A DNA stretch of 64,000 nucleotides. Origin: Myoxocephalus aenaeus. Taxonomy: Eukaryota; Chordata; Actinopteri; Perciformes; Cottidae. The stretch spans positions 8,971,501 to 9,035,500 of the forward strand of contig JBAMJR010000053.1 of NCBI GenBank assembly GCA_038501785.1. The letters run 5' to 3'. The notes under the pieces were generated by a model, which did no database searches, was not told the DNA's origin, and saw only the letters and a program-made list of their open reading frames with translations. Numbering within the stretch: the first letter of the stretch is position 1; every line of letters starts with the position of its first letter. Shown one piece after another: positions 25,032 to 34,488 of this stretch. Position numbers and translations under genes: made by a program.

Positions 25032-25680
25032 TGTGGAAATAATTCTGTGTCGTTCGGGAGGAGAGCTCAAAGGTCCCAATCAAATATGAAAAACAAGCAG
25101 AGTTTCTCTGGACAAGACAAAATGCCTCTGTCAGTTTATTAATGCTTGCAAGCAGGGAGAAATCTCAACAGTCATGAATCATCAATGCCTGTGAAGGTTT
25201 CTACCAAATGTCATCGTTCCGACAGCCAGTTATATACAATTTCAGATGACCATCCCCTTACGACCCATCTCATCCCTAATTGGTTTACATTAGGTCGAAC
25301 ATGTGATGTACGTTGGACTGTGTGTTCCACGTCAGCATATACATTGAAGATCTTAAATGTGGTTTGTACTTTGACCTGATCCCTATCATATTTTCAACCA
25401 GTCTCCACATGGATATGTCCTGTGACTGCGTGTTCTACATCAGCATATTCGTCAGTTCCTTCTGCGTGGTTTGCACCTTGAATGTTCTGTTATCAGCTCA
25501 TTAGCCCCTTAGAGCTCTTATCAGCTGGCATGGACCTGAGTACCTTCAAAACCTATGTTTATCAGTCCCTCCACATCTACTTGCACACTATTTGTTGATC
25601 TGAGCACACATTATTAAAACCTCATGTACAATCGAGAAATGTATGTTTAAAATACAGCATATAGATATTTTTCCATCACA
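25032..25680 (-). mobile_element. Solo LTR, copy 1 (649 bp, CACT target duplication)
   Basis: On the + strand it begins TGTGGAAATAATTC and ends TTTTTCCATCACA, with CACT on both sides (25028-25031 and 25681-25684). It aligns by eye with 28554-29124 and with the complement of 29416-29936. Read on the minus strand it has a TATATAA-type box (complement of 25229-25238), then AATAAA (complement of 25135-25140), then the end: a U3-R-U5 order. No internal retroelement sequence accompanies it. Reading frames inside it are not coding. Confidence 0.85.
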
Positions 25681-26549
25681 CACTGTTCCATGACCCTGGT
25701 AGTGTGCATCTGGCTCACTGCCATTGCTCACTGGGACACTTAATGGAACTGAGACATCATTAATTAAATGTGTTTCCCCACTGTGACAAGTGAAAATGTT
25801 TGCTGTGGAAAGGGGGCTCGGTGTTCCTACATTGTTAAAATGTAATATGTATAGTGTTTCAAGATTGGATTCCCTTGCGTTGAGGCAAAAATCTCACAGA
25901 TGGATATGTTACATGAATCTAAAATTATCTGCACAGCGAGAGGTAACTGGGATTTGTTGTTGTCGTTATCGTCTGTAATTGAATGTTTTACAGCTCGCAA
26001 AGAAAACCACCACACTTAACTAATCACACAAAAAAACAACCGCTAAGTGCACTCACCTGCTGTTGTGCTCAACATATAACTTTCTTTAACCTGCAGTTAT
26101 TATTCAAGGTAATTTACAGGTTTTCACAGCAGACACAACAGACATTTTGACTTTGCAAACAGGGTAATTTTTCCGGTGTTACTATTATTTTCCTCTAAAG
26201 TAGTAATATTTCATAATTTTGGAGCATAATTAGTAGCCAGCACATAATATAAGTGTAATAAAGAAATTATGGAATTCAATTCTGGCTGTCATGATGAACT
26301 ATATAAAACATAAATAGGTATACGTATGAATACCTATAATAGGTGTATAATTAACATAGTACTATTTAAAACTATATAGTATATGTGCAATGTAATATCC
26401 TCTACATATTATACAACAAGAACACAGTTCAACGCACACACACACGCACGAACATACGCGCAATTGCACGCACGCACGAACGTACCCGCGATCACACGCG
26501 CACACACAAGTGCGCACATAGACGCACGCACAGTCAGCCATTTTGTCTA

Positions 26550-26598
26550 ACCAAAGCTAGCTTCATGCTAGCAAACCAAAGCTAACTTCATGCTAGCA
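26550..26598. repeat. Two-copy 25-bp direct repeat
   Basis: ACCAAAGCTAGCTTCATGC is followed directly by the same unit with one G-to-A change. Confidence 0.85.
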
Positions 26599-26909
26599 TT
26601 AAATGCACTACCCCAGCCAGCATGTCCATGTGGGGCCCATAAGGTTTAAATTTGGGCTGCAGATAAGGGTCCCAAGTGGGTTTGTCCGCAGTTTCCACGG
26701 TGGCCTCACCTGTGTTTGCCCATACTGGGTTTATTCACCGGTTTATTCACAGACTTTAAGAGGGATCTGGCTGGGCTTTAAGTGGGACCCAAATTGGCTA
26801 CATTATGGGTTTCGGTGAATAAACCCGGAGTGGATGTCTGCTGTCCACACATGGTGGACTGTCTGAACGCGCCGCGTATTGAGTGGATCGGTCTGTGACA
26901 GTAAGAGGG

Positions 26910-26912
<3 letters not shown>

Positions 26913-26954
<42 letters not shown>
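26913..26954. repeat. G42 homopolymer
   Basis: Forty-two consecutive G, preceded by GAGGGGGA. This is an exceptional length for a G run, and its exact length should be treated as uncertain. Confidence 0.9.
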
Positions 26955-26956
<2 letters not shown>

Positions 26957-27529
26957 TTAAAGTGCTCAGTGTGATTAAGATAAGATACATCCAGAGTGGG
27001 TAACAGCTCAGAGACTGAGTAAGAAAACAAAAAAAAACCTGACGGTGGTCCTGACACTGACCTCACTGGCCCCACTCCTCCTCCAGCTTTGCCGACACTC
27101 TGGGAAATGTTCATCTTTTCTCTCCCCAGCCCTATGATGTGTCTCTGAGGTCCTCGTGACGTTTGCCTCTCTTGTTTTTCTTACTCTTATTTTGTGTGAT
27201 TGAAATGAATATATAAACAAAAGGGTGGATTTGTAATGGAAAAAATACTGCACTTATAATTGTTGCAGGTTTGAATCATATCATATTCAATATAATCATG
27301 TTGTGCTTAGGCTGGCAAGAACCTTGAGGCCTCTATTTCGTGAAACTCCTCCATCTTCTCTATTGTCAAACTTCCCGGGAAACCACATAATTTATGGGCA
27401 TTCCTTTATCAACACATTCTTTTCTAACCCCCCAGCTTCCCAATTTAAAACAAGTTACACCTGTTTTGCTAAGACGCACGCTCTTATCTGTCTGCTATAA
27501 CCTTCAACTCATGAATGAAGTCTCCTCCC

Positions 27530-27537
27530 TATATAAC
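27530..27537. repeat. 8-bp target site duplication of the hAT element, left copy
   Basis: TATATAAC, identical to 30057-30064 on the far side of the element. Confidence 0.93.
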
Positions 27538-28000
27538 CAGTGGTGTATAAAGTACCCAAAAGCCGTACTTGAGTAAAAAGTAAAGATACCTTACTGGAAA
27601 ATTACTCCAGTAAAAGTAAAAGTCACCTATTAAAATACTACTTGAGTAAAAGTCTTAAAGTATCTGATATTTTCTGTACTTAAGTATCAAAAGTATTTTT
27701 CTGATATAAAATGTACTTAAGTATTAAAAGTACAAGTACATGCTTTTAATAAAAAAGCAATGGGTCAGAATTTTGAGAATTATGAAGTTTATTCTTTTAA
27801 GTGCTGTGGTCACCGTGACCAAGGACAAGGAGTTGTGTTATAAATAACTGGGTTGGCTGTGATCCATCCATATATATTATGTTCAACATAATATATTGTA
27901 CTTAAGTATACTTTTGCATCTACTATGAACTTATCATCATAATTCTCCAAAAAGCAATATGACACTATGAAGGAGTTGTAACAGTGTGCTCATTCCGCCC

Positions 28001-28122
28001 GGTATCGGGCCGTGGGCCCCTTAGTACTGGTCTGTGGGGCCCTTGGTACCAGTCCGTGGGGCCCTTGGTACCAGGCCGTGGGGCCCTTAGTGCCAGGCCG
28101 TGGGTCCCTTGGTACCGGGCCG
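28001..28122. repeat. 22-bp minisatellite, about 5 units
   Basis: Imperfect tandem units of the form GGTACCAGGCCGTGGGGCCC plus TT. The GGTACCGGGCCG motif resembles the ends of Charlie-type hAT elements; that link is inference. Confidence 0.85.
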
Positions 28123-28394
28123 CATAGAAAGAATGAATGAAAAATCAAAGTTACATTTAAAAAATCAAGGCCGGAAAGATGTTTTATTGTGAAAAATGAC
28201 TGGATACATCCGTCTGTGGTAACCTCAGACGGAACCTCTTGACACATGCCAAGAGGTTACGTTACCCTAAAAATTAAACTTAAGTCTGTTTCAACTCTGT
28301 CGGTGATCTGGAGTATCCTGAGATCGCCAAAAAAGCATGAACACCTGCTTCCATTTCCGACATCCTGTCTTTGTGCAGCTCGTTATAAGCTAAG

Positions 28395-28553
28395 CAGTAG
28401 ACTGGACTAAAGGTTTAGTTAGGAGTAGAGTCAGTAGACTGGACTAAAGGTTTAGTTAGGAGTAGAGTCAGTAGACTGGACTAAAGGTTTAGTTAGGAGT
28501 AGAGTCAGTAGACTGGACTAAAGGTGTAGTTAGGAGTAGAGTCTGTAGACTGG
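28395..28553. repeat. 37-bp tandem repeat, 4 units plus a partial
   Basis: The unit starts CAGTAGACTGGACTAAAGGT. Copies are nearly identical, with TTTAG changed to TGTAG in the last full one. The LTR at 28554 is inserted into the next unit at ACTGG. Confidence 0.95.
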
Positions 28554-29124
28554 TGTGGTGGAAATAATTCTATATTCGAGTGGAGAGTTCAAAGGTTCCA
28601 ATCAAATATCAAAAACAAACAAGCAAGCAAAGTTTCTCTGGTCAAAACAAAATGCCTCTGTCAATTTATTAAATGCTTGCAAGCAGGGAGAAATCCTAAC
28701 AGCCAAGAATCGTCAATGTCTGTCAGGGTTTCCACACGATCATCAATTCAACAGTCAGTTATATACCTTTTAAAAACGATCATCCCTTCCTTCCCATCTC
28801 ATCTCTCATTGGTTCTCACTAGCTCGAACACGTGTTATACATAGAACTGTGTGTACTTTGACCTGATCGAAACTATACGTTCAACTAATCTCCTGTCTCC
28901 ACATACATCAGATCATGCAGTCAGAAGGATGACTGTGCACTTCAGAGTTCTTATCAGCTGGTCAGAACCAGAGTAGCCCCCTGAACCTGACAACCCATGT
29001 TATCAGTCCCTCCATGTTTACTTATATGTTACTCATTAATCTGAAAATACATTAGTATTTAACTCTCATGTTTAACAGCAAATGATTCTTTAAACATACA
29101 GCATATACATATTTTCCCATCACA
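28554..29124 (-). mobile_element. Solo LTR, copy 2 (571 bp, CTGG target duplication)
   Basis: It starts TGTGGTGGAAATAATTC and ends TTTTCCCATCACA on the + strand, with CTGG on both sides (28550-28553 and 29125-29128). On the minus strand there is a TATA box (complement of about 28757-28766) followed by AATAAA (complement of 28665-28670). It is the same family as 25032-25680 and 29416-29936 and is nested in the hAT element. Confidence 0.92.
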
Positions 29125-29415
29125 CTGGACATAACGAACACACGTCAGGTGTCGTTGTCTCTCCGACGGTCCGTGAAAATATTGTCTTCGCTGGCCCGTG
29201 ACACATAAAGGTCTGGGAGCGCTGGGCTAGAGGATGTAGAGGGAAAATGCAGAATATTGTGATTCGCAAAACCTGCTTGGTGGAGTCTGTGTTCCACCAC
29301 AGTCCCGGATGTGTTCTTTTCTTTTCTAAAGATAGATTTGATTTTGTAGCGAGTAACGAAGGTTTCAGGGTAAATGTATCGGAGTAAAAGTATCAGTTTT
29401 CTTTGCAAAATGTAG

Positions 29416-29936
29416 TGTGATGGGAAAAATGCATATGCTGTCTGTTTTAAAGAATCATTCACTGTTAAACATGTGGGTTGAATACTGATGTATGTTCAGA
29501 TTAATGAGTAACATAGGGGCCTACTCTGATTCTGACCAGTTGATAAGAACGCTGAAGTGCACAGTCATTCTTCTAACTGCATGGTTTGATGTATGTGGGG
29601 ACAGGGGATTGGTTGAACGTGTAGTTTCGATCAGGTCAAAGTACGCACAGTTAATGTATAACACGTGTTTGAGCTAGTGAGAACCAATGAGAGATGAGAT
29701 GGAAAGGAAGGGATGATCGTTTTTAAAAGGTATATAACTGACTGTCGAATTGATGATTTTGTGGAAACCCTGACAGACATTGACGATTCTTGGCTGTTGG
29801 GATTTCTTCCTGCTTGCAAGCATTTAATAAATTGAGAGGCATTTTGTCTTGTCCAGAGGAACTCTGTTTGTTTGTCCTATCTGATTGACACCTTTGAACT
29901 CTCCTCCCGAGACATAGAATTACTTTTTCCACGACA
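29416..29936 (+). mobile_element. Solo LTR, copy 3 (521 bp, GTAG target duplication)
   Basis: It starts TGTGATGGGAAAAATGC and ends TTTTTCCACGACA, flanked by GTAG at 29412-29415 and 29937-29940. In sense orientation it shows TATATAACT at 29731, then AATAAA at 29826-29831 followed by a GT-rich stretch: the U3-R-U5 layout of an LTR. It is inverted relative to copy 2 and points toward the zinc-finger gene 226 bp away. Confidence 0.92.
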
Positions 29937-30056
29937 GTAGTGAAGTCAAAGTCAAAGTAAACAGAAATATAAATTGTAAAGTAGAGTACAGATATCCCCA
30001 AAAAACGATTTAAGTACAGTAACGAAGTATTTCTACTTTGTTACTATACACCACTG

Positions 30057-30064
30057 TATATAAC
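30057..30064 (+). promoter_or_regulatory. TATA-like sequence; right copy of the hAT target duplication
   Basis: TATATAAC at 99 bases before the zinc-finger start codon. Without the hAT element the host sequence would read CTCCCTATATAACTGAGCC, a TATA box with a plausible start site 25-30 bases on. Promoter function is inferred. Confidence 0.5.
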
Positions 30065-30162
30065 TGAGCCATTGTGTCATCGTCCTGCAGACTGGTTCAT
30101 TCCTGCGCAGGTTTGAGAGTTTGTCTGGAGGAAACGTTTTGTGAGTTACTGAGTTACTGAAA

Positions 30163-30355
30163 ATGTCTAAAGTCCAAATGCTGAGATCTTTAGTCAACCA
30201 GCGACTAACTGCAGCTGGTGAAGACATAGTTTGGTTGTTTGAAAGAACGATAGCAGAGTACGAGGAGGAACTTTCTAGTTCAAAAGAGGAGAACGAGCGA
30301 CAACGGAGACTACTGGATGCTGTTTTCAACCCGGAAGTCCGGATACAGAGAGCAG
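30163..30355 (+). CDS. ZNF exon 1
   Basis: ATG in the context GAAAATGTC; ends one base into a codon. It encodes the conserved N-terminal helix, including TIAEYEEELSSSKEENERQR. Confidence 0.9.
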
Positions 30356-31992
30356 GTTGGTTCTGTTTTTTTTTTATCACTTTAAACCAGGGGTGGGCAA
30401 TTCATTTTCCCAAGGGGCCACATGAGAAATTGGGACCGTTGTGGAGGGCCGAACCAATAGCCTGAACCTAATTCTGCTCAATATTCATTTTATTACTTTA
30501 TAAAAAAACAGTAAATGACATGGTTTTTGAGCTGCTACTGGTAAGGGCTAAGGTGAGTGCTTTGGGATGGCGGAGGGGCTCACGGCAGCACCCGCTGCTC
30601 GCTGAGGACAGTAACTGCAGAACGATATGTGCTTTCACGTCACAGTCTCCCAGACACCAGAGAAGTCTCCAAAACTCTCCAATAACACCAGAAAAAGACC
30701 TCACGCGGGCCGAACTCTTTTACAACTAATTCACTGCATTTTCAGTGATAAACCTTTTGAGTAATAGAGTTTAATATGAGATTTCTCAGACGTATGAATG
30801 TATTTTATTATTCTCTACAGACGTCCAGCAGCTGTTGGTGGTTCAAGAAGAGGATCTCCCTGAGCAGCCAGACAGGAACTCCAGTCTGGACCAGGAGGAC
30901 CCAGGTTCCCCCCACATTAAAGAGGAACAGGAGGACCCAGGTTCCCCCCACATTAAAGAGGACCAGGAAGATGCAGAGCCCCCACACATTAAAGAGGATC
31001 AGGAGGGCCCAGAGCCCCCCCACATTAAAGAGGAACAGGAGGACCCAGAGCCCCCCCACATTAAAGAGGAACAGGAGGACCCAGGGCCCCCACACATTAA
31101 AGCGGAACAGGAGGACCCAGAGCCCCTACACATTAAAGAGGACCAGGAGGAACTCTGGATCAGTCAGGAGGGAGAGCAGCTTCAAGGGCTGGAGGAGGCT
31201 GATCTAAAATTCTCATTCACTCCTGTAAAGAGTGATGAAGAGGAAGCTCAGTCCTCACAGCTTCATCAAAGACAAACTGAACAGATGGAAACAGAAGCTG
31301 ATGGAGCGGATTGTGGAGGACTAGAACCAAACAGGAAGTTAGATCCAGAAAGACATCCAGTACCAGATACTGATGACACTGATGACAGTAGAGATTGGGT
31401 GGAGACTCAGGAACCTCGGTCAGATTTAAACCCTCTGCAAAACAATGAAGTACCTGGAAGTGATGTGAACTGTAGTACTGGAAATATATCAATCAGCTCC
31501 ACTGAATGTGCTGGAAGCTTTGACCACAAGGGACATCTGGAGAAACACTCTGAATCCAAAGCAGGAGTGAAACCATTTCAATGCTCGGTTTGTGACAAAA
31601 GATTTGGATTGAATAGTGTTCTGAAGGTTCACATGCGTGTCCACACGGGAGCGACACCATTCAGTTGTTCCATGTGTAGTAAAACATTTTCACATCAGGG
31701 AACCCTGAAGGATCACATGCGTGTCCACACAGGAGAGAAATTCAGTTGTTCCATGTGTAGTAAAACATTTTCATATAAGAGAACCCTGAAGGATCACATG
31801 ACTGTCCACACAGGAGAGAGATTCAGTTGTTCCGTGTGTAGTAAAACATTTTCACAAAAGGGAACCCTGAAGGTTCACATGCGTGTCCACACAGGGGAGA
31901 CGTCATTTAGTTGTTCAGTTTGTGGTAAATCATTTACACAAAAGCAAAATATGAAACGACATTTAATTGTCCACACTAGAGAAACAAATTAG
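30163..31992 (+). CDS. C2H2 zinc-finger protein, teleost multicopy family (2 exons, 454 aa)
   Basis: Exon 1 (30163-30355) encodes MSKVQMLRSLVNQRLTAA and a coiled-coil-like acidic segment, the N-terminus shared by a large teleost ZNF family. Exon 2 (30821-31992) joins in phase 1 with DVQQLLVVQEEDLPEQ. Seven 12-residue acidic units (EDPxPPHIKEEQ) follow, then an acidic linker, one degenerate finger (ECAGSFDHKGHLEKH) and five good C2H2 fingers, each C-x2-C-x12-H-x3-H. It is likely a nuclear DNA-binding protein; its target is unknown. The first intron carries the left end of a repeat (GGGGTGGGCAATTC at 30390). Splice sites are GCAG|GTTGG and TCTACAG. Stop is TAG at 31990. The gene belongs neither to the semaphorin nor to piccolo and looks like a recent arrival. 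Confidence 0.9.
30356..30820 (+). other. ZNF intron with a transposon fragment
   Basis: GT-AG intron. CAGGGGTGGGCAATTCATT at 30388 and GGGGCCACATGAG match the left end of a common fish hAT-like repeat. I cannot find a matching right end, so it may be truncated. Confidence 0.6.
30821..31992 (+). CDS. ZNF exon 2: acidic repeats and five C2H2 fingers
   Basis: It starts with AC, completing an Asp codon. The acidic 36-bp repeat covers 30895-31146. Fingers run from about 31582 to 31974, beginning FQCSVCDKRF, FSCSMCSKTF (twice), FSCSVCSKTF and FSCSVCGKSF. Confidence 0.93.
30895..31146 (+). repeat. 36-bp in-frame repeat (7 units) in the ZNF
   Basis: Units encode EDPGSPHIKEEQ, EDPGSPHIKEDQ, EDAEPPHIKEDQ, EGPEPPHIKEEQ, EDPEPPHIKEEQ, EDPGPPHIKAEQ and EDPEPLHIKEDQ. 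Confidence 0.97.
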
Positions 31993-32068
31993 TCGTGGTG
32001 TTTGCTCAACAAGATTCTCTTGTCTCGGTTATTTCAAAAATTGCAAGTGTATTCATGACAGTATCAGA

Positions 32069-32074
32069 AATAAA
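32069..32074 (+). terminator. Polyadenylation signal AATAAA, probably ZNF
   Basis: The first AATAAA after the ZNF stop codon, 77 bases downstream. Confidence 0.5.
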
Positions 32075-33089
32075 CACAGTTAAACACTTACAAACTGTCA
32101 GGCTGATACAGACTCCAAAATGAGTGTATTTAGCTAAGATGAAGCTACACATTAATTTAAATTCTTTGGTGTGTGTTTCTCTGATATTGTATTATGTTTC
32201 ATGTGTTCTGTATTGTCATGTTAAATTGTTTTAAATTGTACTATGGTTTGAGCTGAATTATCATAGGTGATGAAACGGAGATAAATATCTAACCTTTTTC
32301 TTCAGCAACGTTTTCTCTCTAGTTTAAACTCATTACTTAAGATTAAACTGCCATTCTGTTCCATGACTGAAGAATAACTGAATTGAAAAAATAATTGTGG
32401 TTAATTATCTTCATCCTTTCTTCTTTAGCATCATCCTCTAGATCTCATCTCTTTAAGATGTAGGGATTGAGGACGTGAATATTTTACCTTTTGTTGAATG
32501 AACTTTCTCTCTTTGATTCACTACTATTGTAACAGCTGTTCAAGTAATGTATGAAATGTATTGTTCACTGATATGATTTCCACCCGTTTTTTTATGGTAA
32601 TTAAATGAAATCAACAAATATTAAGCATATCTTTGTGGTTACTTGCAGGTTATGAATTGGCCAAATTAAATAACCTAAAAATGGGGTAATATTCCATTGA
32701 AATTCCCCTTAATTCTAAAAGAAATGTAGGTAAATTAAAGAATAACTTTTTTCAAATGAATGCTTGTTTGTAAATACTGTGTAAAATATATTTTATAGCT
32801 AAAGTAAGGGACATGTTTACCCTTAGAACATGTAATTATTCCAATACCTGTGTATTAAAACAAATTAATAGAGATGTGAATGTCCTGTGGGCATTTGGTC
32901 TTGCTCACATGTAAATAATTGGTCAACATTTTTAGACCATCATATCCTGAGCTTGACCAATATATATTTTTTATAGTATAACAAGCCCTCTTTCAGATAA
33001 AATATCAAATTTAACAAGTTTCAGGATATGATAAAGCCCCCAAAAGGCAGTTGAATTGGCCTAATGACAAAAAGAAAAATAATAATAAC

Positions 33090-33272
33090 ATTACAAATAC
33101 AATAGGGTCCTCCCGGACTGACGTTGTCGGTGCTTGGACCCTAATAATAATTCTTATAAATACAATAGGTCCCTCTCCGACGTTGTCGGTGCGAGGGCCC
33201 TAATAATAAAAATTAGAAGAACAATAGGTCCTCCGCTCTGACTACGTCAGTTCTCGGGCCCTAATTATTTTA
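33090..33272. repeat. 60-bp minisatellite, 3 units
   Basis: Three imperfect units, each starting ACAATAGGTCC or similar, containing GACGTTGTCGGTGC and ending GGGCCCTAATAATA. Confidence 0.85.
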
Positions 33273-33364
33273 GTAATAATTCATTATTTTAGTAATTAAT
33301 TGTGTTTGTGAATAAAAATTAGAGGAACTACATTAATACAGCTATAGAACATATGTACATGCAG

Positions 33365-34210
33365 TAGGAGTGGGAATCACTAGAGGTCCCACGATTCGGT
33401 ACTATCACGATACTTGAGTCACGATTCGATATTATCACGATACTGCGATACTATCACGATACTGCGATATATTGAGTATTGCGATATATTGAGTATTGTG
33501 ATTTATTACCTTTTTCCAACTGCAAATTGTCCCCAAAGGAAAACTTTGTCAACATATTTGATCTAATAAGATAACGTTTTCAGTCTGTTCATCTCACTTC
33601 AATCCTTTTTATTGCAGCAAAATGTGATTGTCAAGCAGACAAACTGAGCAACATGTCATAAATGTTACACCTGACAAACTGAACTGCTTGTATTACTGTT
33701 TGTATTACAGTCTACATAGTCACGTCATTCGCCCGGAGAGGGGGTGGGGCTTATCTCTGTGCAAACAGTTTTCATGTCCGCCATCCACCATGGAAATAAC
33801 AACTAGTTCTGCTTTATACCTGTTGTGGAAATCCCAAAAACGCCGGAACATCAAACGCCCTTGTGTCTGGGTTCATAATATTATCCGTAGGCGCACACAG
33901 CTCTGTGAATTTCACCGACTTCTCCAGGAAGTGCGTCTGAATGACCGCCGCTTCCAGCGCTACTATAGCACTAGCAGCTGGTTTGATTCATGCTTTTGTT
34001 AACGTCTTTGACCAGCGCTGTGTCGCGAGTGTTGTCCTGTGTGTCGAGCAACAGCTGTACGAGCAGCGGCGCTACGAGTGGCGCTACGAGTGGCAGGAAG
34101 TCAAGACGATACTAAATAAAAGATCGATACTTGACTTCCGTGTATCGATACAATATCGCCACGCAAAGTATCGCGATACTATGCTGAATCGATTTTTCCC
34201 CCACCCCTAG
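33365..34210. mobile_element. Dispersed DNA-transposon-like element
   Basis: The left end TAGGAGTGGGAA and the complement of the right end, TAGGGGTGGGGG, are imperfect inverted repeats. Interior edges are rich in TATCACGATACTGCGATA and TATCGATAC motifs typical of a common fish repeat. No clear target duplication is seen. Two reading frames of about 90-125 codons inside show no recognisable product. Confidence 0.55.
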
Positions 34211-34362
34211 TAGCCAGTAGAGTGGGAGCAAATATTCAGAATATAATATATTTGAGTAAAACAGCGTGACCACACCCACCACGGCTCCTTAATAAGTTCC
34301 GTATCCGCCGCCATGACACCTCTACACGCTACATTTGAGCTGACGGTTTATGGGACAGAAGA

Positions 34363-34488
34363 GAGCTGAATCCAATTCCATATAGAACTGAATCCAATTA
34401 TATATAGAACTGAATCCAATTCCATGTAGAACTGAATCCAATTATATATAGAACTGAATCCAATTATATATAGAACTGAATCCAATTT
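34363..34488. repeat. 22-bp tandem repeat, about 6 units
   Basis: Units GAACTGAATCCAATTATATA plus TA, alternating with CCATATA/CCATGTA variants. Confidence 0.95.

Larger units (their letters stand above)
25685..27529. other. Intergenic, repeat-rich
   Basis: No gene is seen. It contains CA/CG-rich sequence at 26430-26530, two tandem copies of a 25-bp unit with AAAGCTARCTTCATGCTAGC at 26550-26598, a repeat-like stretch with GGGCCCATA/GGGTCCCAAGTGGG motifs (about 26625-26830), and the G42 run. Confidence 0.7.
27538..30056. mobile_element. Non-autonomous hAT-superfamily element with nested insertions
   Basis: The left end CAGTGGTGTATAAAGTAC and the right end TTACTATACACCACTG are terminal inverted repeats (CAGTGGTGTATA against its complement). 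An identical 8-bp TATATAAC flanks both ends, the size hAT transposases make. Subterminal parts carry the repeated AAGTACTTGAGTAAAAGTA-like motifs of a very common percomorph hAT family. There is no transposase reading frame. The interior holds a 22-bp minisatellite, a 37-bp satellite and two solo LTRs in opposite orientation; stretches with GGTACCGGGCCG and GGTCTGGGAGCGCTG may derive from a second, Charlie-like hAT element. It ends 106 bp before the zinc-finger start codon. Confidence 0.92.
31993..33364. other. ZNF 3' region and intergenic
   Basis: AT-rich sequence with no gene. The minisatellite at about 33090-33272 is listed separately. Confidence 0.7.

Noticed and set aside
26430..26530. 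CRISPR-like spacing of CACGCACG motifs
   Set aside because: The sequence is a degenerate CA/CG simple repeat without unique spacers; the genome is eukaryotic.
25146..29819. Similar short ORFs (MQAGRN...SSMPVKVSTK) in LTR copies 1 and 3
   Set aside because: They resemble each other only because they lie in homologous LTR sequence across the R/U5 region; no coding constraint is visible.
33628..34210. Two ORFs within the transposon-like element at 33365-34210
   Set aside because: Neither resembles a transposase, and they overlap the repeat's terminal motifs.
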